Source: Paraburkholderia sp. BL9I2N2 (GTDB lineage Bacteria > Pseudomonadota > Gammaproteobacteria > Burkholderiales > Burkholderiaceae). From it: a stretch of DNA of 64,000 nt. The translations under genes were made by a program, and so were the position numbers. The notes under the pieces were generated by a model. The model was not told the DNA's origin and did not search any database. It worked only from the letters and a program-made list of their open reading frames with translations. Shown here piece by piece: positions 8,461-16,936 of this stretch. How positions within the stretch are numbered: the stretch's first letter is position 1; each line of letters opens with the position of its first letter. The DNA lies in the NCBI RefSeq assembly GCF_004339745.1, contig NZ_SMGP01000001.1, positions 2,666,001-2,730,000 of the forward strand. The letters are read 5' to 3'.

Positions 8461-8708
8461 TTGACCTTATCCGACTCGCCGACACCACCGACCACGGCGG
8501 CGGCGTCATCACCGCCTCCCAAACCATGCGCTACGCCGGGCGGCGCGTGGCCCGCGAGGGTGACCTCGTCGAGTGCCTGCTGCATCCTGAAGTCCAGCCG
8601 AATATCATTATCGAAGGCGACAGGAGGATCACGGATCGCGGTATTCCCGTCGCGCGACAAGGGCATCGCGCAAAGTGTGGATGCAGCCTGATTTCGAGTC
8701 TGGTATGA
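8457..8708 (+). CDS. PAAR-domain T6SS spike tip protein
   Basis: This short 83-residue protein belongs to the PAAR family that caps and sharpens the VgrG trimer and can help load effectors. Visible family features are the opening LIRLADTTDHGG, the middle VIIEGDRRI, and the end GIPVARQGHRAKCGC, whose His and Cys residues would bind the tip metal ion. Length is normal for a stand-alone PAAR without fused toxin. The ATG overlaps the stop of the preceding immunity candidate (ATGA at 8457-8460). It closes the vgrG operon and is followed at once by an IS30 relic on the other strand. Confidence 0.9.
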   Translation: MIDLIRLADTTDHGGGVITASQTMRYAGRRVAREGDLVECLLHPEVQPNIIIEGDRRITDRGIPVARQGHRAKCGCSLISSLV

Positions 8709-8740
8709 ATGGCGAGCCATGCGCCGGTTGCCATCAACGA

Positions 8741-8793
8741 CAACTGTCGCAGAAGACCGTTCGCGTTCTCATTGCTGCCTCGCTCCCGTGGGC
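8741..8793 (-). pseudogene. IS30-family transposase fragment
   Basis: Read on the minus strand, these bases encode PRERGSNENANGLLRQL, the conserved core of IS30-type transposases (PWERGSNENTNGLLRQ). Nothing recognisable from the rest of the transposase adjoins it, so it is a short relic. It matches the core of the relic at 330-383 and has the same orientation. The T6SS island lies exactly between the two. Confidence 0.65.
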
Positions 8794-8797
8794 AACC

Positions 8798-9262
8798 CTA
8801 AAGCCTCTGCTCCGTAGCAAGCACCAAAATCCGCGCCCATTGTTTAGCCTGCCGCTCATCCCGCATAGGCAAAACCCAAACCTGATGCTTAGGATCCTTG
8901 ACCTTCAAAACAACCTGCCACTGGGCACCGGGCCGCTGCACCTCTGTCCCAAGCAAGTCAGCAAAAATATAAGCACCCTGCCCTTCGCCCAAACGAATCT
9001 CACAAAGCCGCTTGTCGGCAGCGAGCCGCACCGCCCCCCAACTCCCCTTGAGTTCGTGAGTCCAGTCTCCATCCCGAACATTCGCTGCGACTTCTTTCCG
9101 ACGACGCCACCAATAAGCCAGGGCGGCTACCACGAGCAGGGCAGCCAGCACCGCAACGCCAGCAGCAACACCCAGCCCAAAAGCCGCCTGCAAGGCATAA
9201 AACGCCCGCACCGCGCCATACACCAGCGCGATAAGCGCAATCAATGCAACGATAATCGGCAT
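8798..9262 (-). CDS. Small membrane protein of unknown function
   Basis: The product is 154 residues from ATG 9262; an in-frame TTG at 9280 would add six residues. The first 60 residues form two hydrophobic segments (IIVALIALIALVYGAV and GVAAGVAVLAALLVVAALAY) followed by a positive WWRRRKE stop-transfer. The remainder is a soluble domain of about 90 residues (WTHELKGSWGAVRLAADKR, WQVVLKVKDP, RDERQAKQWARILV) that I do not recognise. The stop codon lies five bases from the IS30 fragment. The ribosome-binding site is weak. It is transcribed alone. Confidence 0.6.
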   Translation of the reverse strand: MPIIVALIALIALVYGAVRAFYALQAAFGLGVAAGVAVLAALLVVAALAYWWRRRKEVAANVRDGDWTHELKGSWGAVRLAADKRLCEIRLGEGQGAYIFADLLGTEVQRPGAQWQVVLKVKDPKHQVWVLPMRDERQAKQWARILVLATEQRL

Positions 9263-9373
9263 CGCAAGCTCACAAGGCAAAAAAACTCAGCCTAGCACGA
9301 GCGACGCCCACCTCTCACCGCAAGAGCACAGCAAGAAACCATTGCGAAAATCACGCGGCGCCCAGCTTGAGCA

Positions 9374-9937
9374 TTAAGGCTGCTTATGCGTCGCAGCCCA
9401 ATCCTTCACCGCCTTCAGCGTATTCTCGACATGCTTCTCCGGCGACAGGCTCGTGTACTCATAGATGATCTTGCCATCCGGCGCGATCACATACGACACG
9501 CGATTGGCCATCGACGCGTGCATCGGCAAGCCCGCGTCATACTCGCCGATCACCTTCGAATCGGCATCGGCCGCGACCGGGAATTTGCTGCGGCACTCGC
9601 TCACCGAAAACTTCGTCAGGGTGTCGATGTTGTCGTGTGACACGCCGATCACCGTCGCGCCATATTTCTTGTACTCATCGACGGCTTCGGCAAACTCGTG
9701 GGCCTCGATCGTGCAGCCCTTGGTGAAGGCCGCCGGATAGAAATACACCACCACCGGCCCTTTCTTCAGTTCGTCGGCCAGCGAATAGGTGTAGGTCTTG
9801 CCGCCCAGCGAAGCCTGCGCGGTGAATGCCGGCGCCACGTCGCCCGGCTTGAGGGTCGCCGAGGCCGTCAGCGAATGCATGGCGAATCCGACCGACACGG
9901 CCGCGACCAGTGCCGCCGATATGAATTTCTTCTTCAT
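9374..9937 (-). CDS. Periplasmic peroxiredoxin (AhpC/TSA, BCP-like)
   Basis: A thiol peroxidase that would reduce hydrogen peroxide or organic peroxides outside the cytoplasm. ATG 9937 follows GGAGAAAGCAG, a good ribosome-binding site; a longer reading frame to 9964 lacks one. The 187-residue precursor starts with a Sec signal peptide (MKKKFISAALVAAVSVGFAM, cleavage after TASA). The mature part opens with LKPGDVAPAFTAQA, typical of the thioredoxin fold. The peroxidatic Cys is in FTKGCTIEAHEF, and a further Cys in SVSECRSKFPV could be the resolving residue. The DGKIIYEY strand and the C-terminal helix fit the Prx family. An exported Prx of this type is common in Burkholderiales. Confidence 0.88.
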   Translation of the reverse strand: MKKKFISAALVAAVSVGFAMHSLTASATLKPGDVAPAFTAQASLGGKTYTYSLADELKKGPVVVYFYPAAFTKGCTIEAHEFAEAVDEYKKYGATVIGVSHDNIDTLTKFSVSECRSKFPVAADADSKVIGEYDAGLPMHASMANRVSYVIAPDGKIIYEYTSLSPEKHVENTLKAVKDWAATHKQP

Positions 9938-10136
9938 CTGCTTTCTCCAGGCGTGGATGCACACGGTTCGTTAAATGAACCCAAGGCCGATGCGTTCAGG
10001 AGAACGCCGGCCAACTTCGCTATTGGACCACGTACTCACAAGGTACGTCAGAACCAGCCTGAAGGATGCGGAAGTCGTTGCCGTGAACGCGGCCACCGCG
10101 AACGCAGGGAAAGCGCGCGATCGGCCAGTCCGCCCG

Positions 10137-11471
10137 TCAGGCGGCCGCTTCGGTATGCGCGCCGAACCAGGCCGCGGCCGACAGATTCAGCTCGGCCAGC
10201 ACCTCGGGGGTAAAGGCCACGAAACCGCCCGGCGCGTCGGGGCCCAGCGCGATCGATGCCGCATCGACGCCCTCGCCGGCTGCCTCGGCGAGGCGCAGCA
10301 ACGTGCCCAGCTCGCCGCGCCGCGACACGATCGCTTCGCGAATCTGCGGCGCGAGGCCGAGTTTCTCCAGCGCCGCGCCCGGCGAACTGCCGAGCACCAC
10401 GTGAATCAGGGAAAAAATTCCGGTCATGAACGCGGCATCGGCGAATCCGTCGTCGGCGGGGCGCAGCCAGGCTGCGGCCAGCTCCATGAAGCGCGAGCGC
10501 GTCCCCGCCAGTTGCACCAGCGGATCGGCGCGCCACGGCAGGTCACCGGTGTCGGCGTAGAGCAGCAGTTGCGCCCAGCGCGCGATCTGCCGCGTGCCAG
10601 TGGCAATGATCGCCTCGCGCAACGACGCGATATTGCGCCCCAGCCCGAATGCGCTCGAATTGACGAGGCGCAGCAGCTGCACCACCACGCTCGGGTTCAG
10701 CTTGAGCTCCGCTTCGAGCTCGACGATGCCGGCATCGCGCGACAGCAACGCCAGCAGGCGCAGCAGGCCCGGCCGCGGCGAGCGGTTGCGCGGCGCGGCC
10801 AGCACCTGCGGCCGCGCGAAAAAGTAGCCCTGGAACAGATCGAAGCGAAGCTCACGCGCGAGCGCGAAGTCCTCGCGCGTCTCGACCTTTTCGGCGATCA
10901 GCGTCTTGCCCTGCCCGCGCACCAGCGCCGCCAGGTCCGGCAGCACGGCGCGGTCGGTCTGCAGAAAGTCGATCTTGACGATGTCGGCGTGCGGCAGCGC
11001 GCCGATCAGCTCGTCGGACACTTCGCTCACGTCGTCGAGCGCCACCTGAAAGCCGGCGCGGCGCAGCTCGCCCAGACGGCGAACCAGTTGCGCGTCGAAT
11101 TTCACGGTCTCGAGGATTTCGAGCACGAAGCGCTCGGGCGGCATCAGATGGACGATGTCGTTAAAGAGCAGCGCACGGTCGATATTGACGAAGCCGCGAT
11201 GCTGGCCCAGCACCGTCGGCACGCCGATCCCGCCGATCGCGCGCGCCACCACCTGCGCCGTCGCCTGGGCGTCGTCGGTGACTTCGGCGTAGTTATGCGC
11301 ACCGGCTCGAAACAACAATTCGTAAGCATTGAGCGCGCCGTCGCGATCGAGGATCGGCTGGCGGCCCAGATAGACGAATTGCGTGGCGGGCAGCGGTTCA
11401 GCGCCTTCGGCGGTTGCGTCGAGCACCTCGATGTGCCGGGCAGTGGCCTTGGCTTGATGGCGTTCAGACAT
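10137..11471 (-). CDS. EAL-HDOD (YuxH-type) signalling protein 1
   Basis: The 444-residue protein has an N-terminal EAL-derived domain (about 25-230) and a C-terminal HDOD domain (about 230-425). The EAL signature is replaced by YELLFRAG, the DDFG motif reads LDDVSEV, while KIDF and AEKVET persist, so c-di-GMP hydrolysis is doubtful and a binding or scaffold role is more likely. The HDOD part contains LKLNPSVVVQLLRLVNSS and IARWAQLLLYAD, the hallmarks of this HD-related, non-hydrolytic output domain. ATG 11471 was chosen over an upstream in-frame start at 11486. A paralogue with the same domain order lies at 15305-16675. The GGDEF/EAL gene starts divergently. Confidence 0.88.
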   Translation of the reverse strand: MSERHQAKATARHIEVLDATAEGAEPLPATQFVYLGRQPILDRDGALNAYELLFRAGAHNYAEVTDDAQATAQVVARAIGGIGVPTVLGQHRGFVNIDRALLFNDIVHLMPPERFVLEILETVKFDAQLVRRLGELRRAGFQVALDDVSEVSDELIGALPHADIVKIDFLQTDRAVLPDLAALVRGQGKTLIAEKVETREDFALARELRFDLFQGYFFARPQVLAAPRNRSPRPGLLRLLALLSRDAGIVELEAELKLNPSVVVQLLRLVNSSAFGLGRNIASLREAIIATGTRQIARWAQLLLYADTGDLPWRADPLVQLAGTRSRFMELAAAWLRPADDGFADAAFMTGIFSLIHVVLGSSPGAALEKLGLAPQIREAIVSRRGELGTLLRLAEAAGEGVDAASIALGPDAPGGFVAFTPEVLAELNLSAAAWFGAHTEAAA

Positions 11472-11774
11472 GGAGCATCGGGGCAAGTGTTCGGTAAGCT
11501 ACGCAGCAGCGACGTCTCAGCCGGCACTGCACAACAAAGGTTTGTCCTATTAACGGACATCGAGTAGCCGCACTTTAACTGAATCGGTCCCGGGCCGCCG
11601 CCAGGCCGCGCAAGCGCTTCCTTACCACGTGTTTTTTACACCAGGCGCTAAAGATTTCCCCGCAGGGGTCGTTATCTCGTTCTGATGGGGCGGCCTGATA
11701 CCTCTTAACCGCCCTTAAACGGCGGGCAGTGAGCCGCCCCGCCTGCAGACGAATACAGGTTGCCAGCGATAAAC
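11472..11774. promoter_or_regulatory. Intergenic region between divergent signalling genes
   Basis: These 303 bases separate two divergently transcribed c-di-GMP-type genes and must hold both promoters. I see no open reading frame with coding character, no strong -10/-35 pair and no long inverted repeat. The stretch CACGTGTTTTTTACACC near 11625-11645 is the most AT-rich part. Confidence 0.4.
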
Positions 11775-13589
11775 ATGGAAGCGAACAGGATCACCGCGCC
11801 CCGCCGGGGCTCCTTGCGCACGGTCATCGACCGGCTTCGTGCGTTCGGCCGGCGCGTGGACGGCAAACCGCAGACGGCCGCAAGCCGCGATGCGCAACTG
11901 GAACAGGTGGTCGGCGCCGTCGACCTGTTGGCGCACGTCGACGACGAACTGCGCTTCATCTATGTGTCCGAGGCCAGCCTGCGCTTCATCGGCTATCACC
12001 GCGAGTATCTCGAGACCATCACGCTGCACGACCTGGTGGCGCCGGCCGACGTGCCACGCCTGGACACCCTGCTGACGCGCGCCGCCGTCTCGGGCAACGT
12101 CGAGAAGGCCACGCTCGGCCTGATCAAGTCGCTCACTTACCCGATCACCGTCGAACTGCGCGTGGTGCGCAGCAGCCACGACGGCACCGAAGGTTATGCG
12201 ATCGCCGGTTTCGACGTGTCGGCCTGGCGCGCCACCGAGGAACGCCTGACCCAGGCGCTGCATCTTGACCGCCTGACCAATCTGGCCAACCAGTCGGCGC
12301 TGATTCCGGCGCTGCTCGACGCCCAGCAGCAAGCCGACGCGCACGGCACGCCGGCCGCGCTGCTGCTGCTCGACCTCGACGACTATCAGCGCGTGAATCG
12401 CGCGCTCGGCTACGACGCCGGCGACGAAATGCTGCGCGACACCTCGCGCCGCATACTGAATATGACGAGCCCGAGCGAAACCGTGGCGCGCGTGGCGAGC
12501 GACGAGTTCGCGATCCTCGTGAAGCCCGCCGCCAGCCGCACCGACGCGGCGGCCGCCGCCGAAACGCTGGCGCGGCGCCTCCTGACCGCGATCCAGCAGC
12601 CGTATGTGTTCAACGGCCAGCAGGTGCATCTGTCGGCGAGCATCGGCATCGCGCTCTATCCCGACGTGCGCCACGCCAACGACACCGCAGCCCACGACAC
12701 CCACCTGCTGCGCTGGGCCGACCACGCCCTCTTGCAGGCCAAGGCAGCCGGCGGCAACACGCTCGCCTTCTACGTCCCCGACGACAACCCCGCCGACGCC
12801 GAACGCCTGAAGCTGGAGGCCGACCTCTACGACGGTGTGCGCAACGGCGAGTTCTCGCTACACTTCCAGCCGATCACGAGCAGCCGCACGCACGGCGTGG
12901 TCGGCGTGGAAGCGCTGATCCGCTGGTTGCATCCGGTGCACGGACTGGTGCCGCCGTCCATGTTCATCCCACTTGCTGAGTCGATCGGCCTGATCAACTT
13001 CCTCGGCAACTGGGTGTTGAAGGTGGCCTGCATGCAGCTGATCCAGTGGGACGCGAAAGGCATCGCGTTGCAATACGTGGCCGTGAACGTGTCGCCGCAG
13101 CAGTTCCGCGATCCGCGCTTCAAGGACTCCGTGCGCGAGGCGATCGAGTTGACCGGCATCGATCCGCGCCGCCTCGTGTTCGAGATTACCGAAAGCCTGC
13201 TGATGCACGACCCGGCGCATGCCAAGGGCCTGCTCGAAGACCTGACGGCAATGGGCATCCGCTTTGCGGTCGACGACTTCGGCACCGGCTATTCGAGCCT
13301 GGCTTACCTGCAACGCTTCCCGCTGGCCAAGCTCAAGATCGACAGGAGTTTCGTCGAGAATCTGCTAACCTCCCGGAACGATCAGGCAATCGTTAGCGCT
13401 GTCGTGGGCCTCGCTCAGACACTGGATCTCGAACTGGTGGCCGAGGGCGTCGAAACGGAAGCGCAGCGCACCCTGCTCACCGAGATGGGATGCGACCACA
13501 TTCAGGGATGGCTCGTCTGCAAGGCGTTGCCCTCCGACGAACTCGCGCAGCGTTTCGAAGCGCGCACGCTTCACTTGCACAGCGCATAG
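11775..13589 (+). CDS. PAS-GGDEF-EAL protein, degenerate GGDEF with intact EAL
   Basis: The protein probably lowers c-di-GMP by hydrolysis to pGpG. Its 604 residues contain a PAS sensor (about 40-155, DDELRFIYVSEASLRFIGYH), a GGDEF domain (about 165-325) and an EAL domain (about 340-595). The GGDEF signature is replaced by ASDEF (VARVASDEFAIL), so cyclase activity is unlikely. The EAL domain looks complete: VEALIRW, VNVSPQQF, FEITES, VDDFGTGYSSL, KIDRSF and EGVETEAQ. No transmembrane segment is visible, so it acts in the cytoplasm. ATG 11775 is preferred to the TTG at 11760. Neighbouring EAL-HDOD and HDOD genes suggest a shared signalling task. Confidence 0.9.
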   Translation: MEANRITAPRRGSLRTVIDRLRAFGRRVDGKPQTAASRDAQLEQVVGAVDLLAHVDDELRFIYVSEASLRFIGYHREYLETITLHDLVAPADVPRLDTLLTRAAVSGNVEKATLGLIKSLTYPITVELRVVRSSHDGTEGYAIAGFDVSAWRATEERLTQALHLDRLTNLANQSALIPALLDAQQQADAHGTPAALLLLDLDDYQRVNRALGYDAGDEMLRDTSRRILNMTSPSETVARVASDEFAILVKPAASRTDAAAAAETLARRLLTAIQQPYVFNGQQVHLSASIGIALYPDVRHANDTAAHDTHLLRWADHALLQAKAAGGNTLAFYVPDDNPADAERLKLEADLYDGVRNGEFSLHFQPITSSRTHGVVGVEALIRWLHPVHGLVPPSMFIPLAESIGLINFLGNWVLKVACMQLIQWDAKGIALQYVAVNVSPQQFRDPRFKDSVREAIELTGIDPRRLVFEITESLLMHDPAHAKGLLEDLTAMGIRFAVDDFGTGYSSLAYLQRFPLAKLKIDRSFVENLLTSRNDQAIVSAVVGLAQTLDLELVAEGVETEAQRTLLTEMGCDHIQGWLVCKALPSDELAQRFEARTLHLHSA

Positions 13590-13704
13590 CAATGCAGGCA
13601 AAGCACTCATGTAGCGGCTCATCTGCCGGCTCATGCAGCGGAACAAGCCGGCCTCTGGCCGGCGTGGCACTCATTGGAACATGTATGGCTTTGGCGGGAC
13701 TCAC

Positions 13705-15162
13705 ATGGTAAAGGCGGCGGTGCTCGACCGGCTCTGGACGCGAATGAGCGAGCGCGGCGATTTCCCCATGCTGTCGCAATCGCTGCGCTCCACCATGGCG
13801 GCGATGAACAATGACGACCTCGACTTCACTGGCCTCGTGCAGGTGGTGCTGTCCGACTTCGCGCTGACGCAAAAAGTGCTGCGGCTCGCCAACTCGGCCA
13901 TGTACATGGCGTTCGGCGGCAACATCACGACCGTGTCGCGCGCGCTGATGGTCCTCGGCATGGACGCGGTCGGCCATCTCGTGGTCGGCCTGAAGATCGT
14001 CGATCACTTCCATCACAGCGCGCCGCGCCGCATCGACGCAAAACTCGAACTGAACCGCACGCTGCTGTCGGGCTGCGTCGCGCGCAAGCTGACCGAACGC
14101 GGCGATCTGCGCGCGGGTGAAGAAGCCGTGGTCTGCACGCTGATGCGGCAGATCGGCAAGCTGCTGGTGGTGTTCTATCTCGACGCCGAATGGGATCAGA
14201 TTCGCCGCCATATGGACGACGGCACGCTCGAAGCCGATGCCTGTGTGCTGGTGCTTGGCGTGACCTTCGACGAAATCGGCGCCGAAGCCGCCGTGCGCTG
14301 GCGTCTGCCCGACATGATCCGCTCCGGCATGGGCGAGTTCGACCCGCAAGACGTCACGCAGCCGCGCCAGGTGCAGTGGCTGCGCGCCATCACCAATTAC
14401 TCGACGGCGGTCGCCGACGTGCTCACCCAGCAGAACATGCCGGACTGGGAGCGCGAGCAACGCATCGCCGAACTGGCGCAGGAATATAGCGGCGCGCTCA
14501 ACACCGATCCGGAAGTGCTGCTCGAAATGAGCGTGGCGCTCGCCCGCGAGGAAGGCGGCGACGGCGTGATGCGCGAAATCGTCGAGTTGCGCGCCAATGC
14601 GGATGCGATCGCGCGCGAGGCGCTCAATCCCGAGGCCCGCATCGCGGTGGGCGTCGAAGATCTGCGCGGCCTGCCCGACGGTAGCCCGCTCCAGCCGGCG
14701 CTGGCGATGGCCGCGGAAACGCTGCTCGCGGGCCTCGGCTTTGCGCGCACCGTGGTGTTCGTCAAGCACAGCAACGGCACCTTCAAGGCGCGCCTCGGTC
14801 TCGGACCGAAGATCGACGCGGCGTTGCCCAAGCTAACCTTCAATACCGCCTTCGAGCCCGACGTGTTTCATCTGGCGATCGCGAACTCGGTGGGCATTTT
14901 CATCGAGAACGCACGCGACCCGAAGATGGTCGCGCGTCTGCCCGAATGGTTCCGCCGCTCATTCGACGACGCCCGCGCCTTCGTGCTGCTGCCGGTCGTC
15001 GATGAAAGCGACACGACCGTGGCGCTGCTCTACGGCGACTGGTCGCATAGTCAGGAACCACGGCGCATCTCACAGAAAGAGATGAGCGTGTTGAATGAAC
15101 TGGCCAAGGAGTTAGGCCGTTTTTTCGGCTTGGGGCAGATGCGGGAAATGGAGACGATGTGA
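13705..15162 (+). CDS. HDOD-domain protein with GAF-like C-terminus
   Basis: A cytoplasmic signalling or regulatory protein of 485 residues with an HDOD domain at about 10-230 (FPMLSQSLRSTMAAM, VLSDFALTQKVLRLANSA, LMRQIGKLLVVFYL). A middle helical region follows, then a C-terminal part at about 330-480 (LAMAAETLLAGLGFARTVVF and, near the end, FVLLPVVDESDTTVALLYGD) that resembles a GAF domain. HDOD domains lack the metal-binding HD residues and do not hydrolyse cyclic nucleotides as far as is known. ATG 13705 follows GGCGGGAC; the frame is open upstream to 13633 but without coding logic. It lies 115 bases after the EAL gene, in the same direction. Confidence 0.82.
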   Translation: MVKAAVLDRLWTRMSERGDFPMLSQSLRSTMAAMNNDDLDFTGLVQVVLSDFALTQKVLRLANSAMYMAFGGNITTVSRALMVLGMDAVGHLVVGLKIVDHFHHSAPRRIDAKLELNRTLLSGCVARKLTERGDLRAGEEAVVCTLMRQIGKLLVVFYLDAEWDQIRRHMDDGTLEADACVLVLGVTFDEIGAEAAVRWRLPDMIRSGMGEFDPQDVTQPRQVQWLRAITNYSTAVADVLTQQNMPDWEREQRIAELAQEYSGALNTDPEVLLEMSVALAREEGGDGVMREIVELRANADAIAREALNPEARIAVGVEDLRGLPDGSPLQPALAMAAETLLAGLGFARTVVFVKHSNGTFKARLGLGPKIDAALPKLTFNTAFEPDVFHLAIANSVGIFIENARDPKMVARLPEWFRRSFDDARAFVLLPVVDESDTTVALLYGDWSHSQEPRRISQKEMSVLNELAKELGRFFGLGQMREMETM

Positions 15163-15255
15163 AGACCTGGCGTGATCGTTGATCACGGCGCTTCACTCTC
15201 ACCTGTTCTGTATTTGCCCGACGCCACGTTGAAGTTGAAGTCGAGTCAGGCTCGC

Positions 15256-15288
15256 CGAGGCCGCCATGTATGGCATGCCGCGGCCTCC
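15256..15288. terminator. Possible bidirectional terminator
   Basis: GAGGCCGC at 15257-15264 pairs with GCGGCCTC at 15280-15287 around a 15-base loop, between the convergent HDOD and EAL-HDOD genes. No T-tract follows on either strand, so the call is weak. Confidence 0.3.
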
Positions 15289-15304
15289 GGACGAGTCACT
15301 TTTC

Positions 15305-16675
15305 TCAATCTTCGATTCTTTCCAGCCCTTCCGCGCTGCGGTCCGCGACACCGGCCCACGCGCCCGCCGCTAGCCCCAGTTCCGCGACCTCTTCCACCGT
15401 CAACGGCTGCAAGCGCGCGCACAGCGTTTCGATCTCATCCCATGCGCCGCGTTCGAGCGCTTCGACCGCGCTCAGCAGCAACCCCAGCGCACCCTGTCGA
15501 TGCAGGATGCCTGCCTGGATCGGACGCGACAACGTCAGCACGTTCAAGGTGCTTTCGAGCGAGCCGCCGAACACCGCGTCGACGAATGAAAACACGCCGG
15601 TCAGGAACGCCGCATCGGCTTCGTCGCGGCCGGCTTCGGGCAAGCGCTCGATCGCCAGTTCCATGAAACGCGCGCGGGTCGCCGCGAGTTGCAGCAAGGG
15701 ATCGTCCTCGAGGGCGACTTTGCGGCCGTCGGCATAGAGCAGCAGTTGCGTCCAGCGCGCGATGCGGTTGGTGCCGGTCGCGTTGATCGCTTCGCGCAAC
15801 GTCGTGACTTTGTGGCCGACGGCGAGGCCACTCGAATTGGCGAGCTTCATCAGGTGCATCACCAGCACCGGATTCAGCTTGAGTTCGGCTTCGAGCTGCG
15901 CGACGGTCGGATCGCCCGAGAGGAGTTGCAGCAGGTTCAGCAACGCATGGCGCGGCGCGCTGACGCGGCGCGAAGCCGAGGTCTGTGCGCGCGCGAAGAA
16001 GTAACCCTGGAAGCGATCGAAGCCGAGTCCATGGGCCGTTTCGAAATCGGCTTGCGCGTCGATTCCCGAGGCGACCAGCAGCTTGCCCGCCGACTTGAGC
16101 ACGCTCGCCAGTTTCGGCAGCAGCACGCGCGGCACGCCCGTGAAATCGATCTTGACGACTTCCGCATAAGGCAGCAGTTTGGCGAAGGTTTCGTTGGGCT
16201 GGGTCACCTCGTCGAGCACGAAGCGATAGCGGCGGCCGTGCAACTTGACGATGCGCGCCACCAGCGCTTCGTCGAACTCGATCGCCGGCGCCAGTTCGAG
16301 CATGAAGCGCTCGGCGGGCAGCCGCAGGATCGCGTCGTCGAATAGCATCTCGCGGCTGACGTCGACATAAGCCGGATGCCCGGTCAGCGCGCCGCGCACA
16401 TTGCCCTGAAGCAGGCCGTGAATGATGGCTCGCGCCACGCGTTGCGCCGGATCGGGCGCGCGGTACGACGAGGCGTCGGCACCACTGTTCGCGTCCGCGG
16501 GGGCTCGTGCGGCCTCCAGCATGTCCGCGGTCAATTCCGGTGCGCGCACCTTGATCTCGTAGCCGCACAGCATGCCGTCCCGATTCAGAATCGGCTGTCG
16601 CGCGAAGCTGGCATTCAATTGCGCATCGTCCGTTGCACCCGTGTGGCCCGGATTCTCGATTGCGATGGTGGTCAT
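15305..16675 (-). CDS. EAL-HDOD signalling protein 2 (highly degenerate EAL)
   Basis: A paralogue of the protein at 10137-11471: 456 residues, EAL-derived domain at about 25-245, HDOD at about 245-440. ATG 16675 has a clear GGGGGAG site. The catalytic signature is further eroded: the EAL position reads YEIKVRA, the DDFG position VLDEVTQ, and the EGVE position ASGIDAQ, while VVKIDF remains. Enzymatic c-di-GMP hydrolysis is therefore very unlikely. The HDOD part keeps LKLNPVLVMHLMKLANSS and RIARWTQLLLYADG. The two EAL-HDOD genes flank the GGDEF-EAL and HDOD genes, which looks like a local duplication. Confidence 0.87.
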   Translation of the reverse strand: MTTIAIENPGHTGATDDAQLNASFARQPILNRDGMLCGYEIKVRAPELTADMLEAARAPADANSGADASSYRAPDPAQRVARAIIHGLLQGNVRGALTGHPAYVDVSREMLFDDAILRLPAERFMLELAPAIEFDEALVARIVKLHGRRYRFVLDEVTQPNETFAKLLPYAEVVKIDFTGVPRVLLPKLASVLKSAGKLLVASGIDAQADFETAHGLGFDRFQGYFFARAQTSASRRVSAPRHALLNLLQLLSGDPTVAQLEAELKLNPVLVMHLMKLANSSGLAVGHKVTTLREAINATGTNRIARWTQLLLYADGRKVALEDDPLLQLAATRARFMELAIERLPEAGRDEADAAFLTGVFSFVDAVFGGSLESTLNVLTLSRPIQAGILHRQGALGLLLSAVEALERGAWDEIETLCARLQPLTVEEVAELGLAAGAWAGVADRSAEGLERIED

Positions 16676-16936
16676 TGCACTCCCCCGCTAAGCGCCGCCC
16701 CGGCGCTTACTGCTGTATTTTGATTTTCGCTGCACCGTCAGCACGGCCCAAGGTGTGAAGCCCGTGGCCCGCGGTGCGTCTGCCGATTTTAGCTCAGGCC
16801 GCCATGCGCGGACACGTCCGTGAAGCAATATCTCGAAATAATTGGAGATGAGTCTGAAAGCGATCCGGCGCAAAATCGCCGATACTCTTGTGCAGTGCAG
16901 ACGCGTTCCAACCGCGTTTAACCACCAAGGAAAAAC

